A stretch of 5,869 nucleotides of DNA from OFTM34 sp047639415. Its GTDB lineage: Bacteria > Planctomycetota > UBA1135 > GCA-002686595. The stretch is from NCBI GenBank assembly GCA_047639415.1, contig JBLINP010000289.1:1-5869 (forward strand). Direction: 5' to 3'. Within the stretch, counting starts at the first letter, position 1. Each line of letters begins with the position of its first letter. The notes beneath the pieces were generated by a model. That model had not been told where the DNA came from, searched no databases, and saw only the letters and a program-made list of their open reading frames with translations. A program made the position numbers and the translations under genes. Shown here piece after piece: positions 5,746-5,869 of the stretch.

Positions 5746-5869
5746 CTAGCCCGAATTATTCATGAACACGCGGACCAAACACCACGAACGACCGGCACTG
5801 CCGGTCTATTGGTTCCTGCTGGCACTTTGCAGATACTGGCGTCCTCGACGACCTTACAAGGTCGTCTGC
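5746..5869. mobile_element. Second palindromic element (copy R), cut by window end
   Basis: All 124 bases are the exact reverse complement of 94-217 in the left copy. They run from the terminal repeat (CTAGCCCGAATTATT) through the side hairpin (5790-5806) and one 29-bp arm (5809-5837) to the central hairpin (5847-5866), where the window stops. Identity ends abruptly outside the element: base 5745 already differs from its counterpart at 218. It is therefore inverted relative to copy L, and its outer end lies 92 bp upstream of the kinase start. Confidence 0.85.

Overview
The window is a compact, single-strand (minus) block of five housekeeping-type genes, bracketed by two inverted copies of a highly structured palindromic repeat. 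In transcription order, right to left, the genes are a ribokinase-family sugar kinase (rbsK-like), the exonuclease VII small subunit (xseB), a short-chain polyprenyl diphosphate synthase (ispA-type), 1-deoxy-D-xylulose-5-phosphate synthase (dxs) and NAD kinase (nadK). A hairpin plus T6 terminator candidate follows nadK. After it comes the 5' part of a small lipoprotein gene that runs into the left repeat copy.

The sequence is moderately GC-rich. The xseB-ispA-dxs-nadK order is widespread in bacteria. The Dxs thiamine-diphosphate motif reads GDA instead of GDG, a variant I associate with the PVC superphylum, and the Dxs and NAD kinase proteins look planctomycete-like to me. I infer a planctomycete or related lineage with modest confidence; no rRNA or other marker is present to settle it.

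Region by region: 1-14 is flank; 15-217 is a complete palindromic element with 21-bp terminal inverted repeats (one mismatch), a perfect 29-bp internal inverted repeat and three further hairpins; 218-355 is the unique part of the lipoprotein gene; 403-445 is the terminator; 450-1367 (or up to 1412) is nadK; 1409-3349 is dxs; 3350-3577 is a 228-bp non-coding gap that may separate two transcription units; 3578-4465 is ispA; 4462-4719 is xseB; 4730-5653 is the rbsK-like gene; 5654-5745 is its leader; 5746-5869 is the second palindromic element, cut by the window end at its central hairpin. Bases 5746-5869 are an exact reverse complement of 94-217 over all 124 bases.

Functionally, Dxs starts the MEP isoprenoid pathway from pyruvate and glyceraldehyde 3-phosphate. 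The IspA-type enzyme condenses the resulting C5 units into farnesyl or geranylgeranyl diphosphate. NAD kinase supplies NADP(H), which the MEP pathway consumes. XseB is a usual genomic neighbour without a direct metabolic link. The ribokinase homologue is less expected here, and it carries substitutions at three positions that are normally conserved for substrate binding and catalysis.

The most unusual content is the repeat family: its cloverleaf-like fold, the exact inverted pair around the gene block, its CTAG edges, and its apparent fusion into the lipoprotein reading frame.
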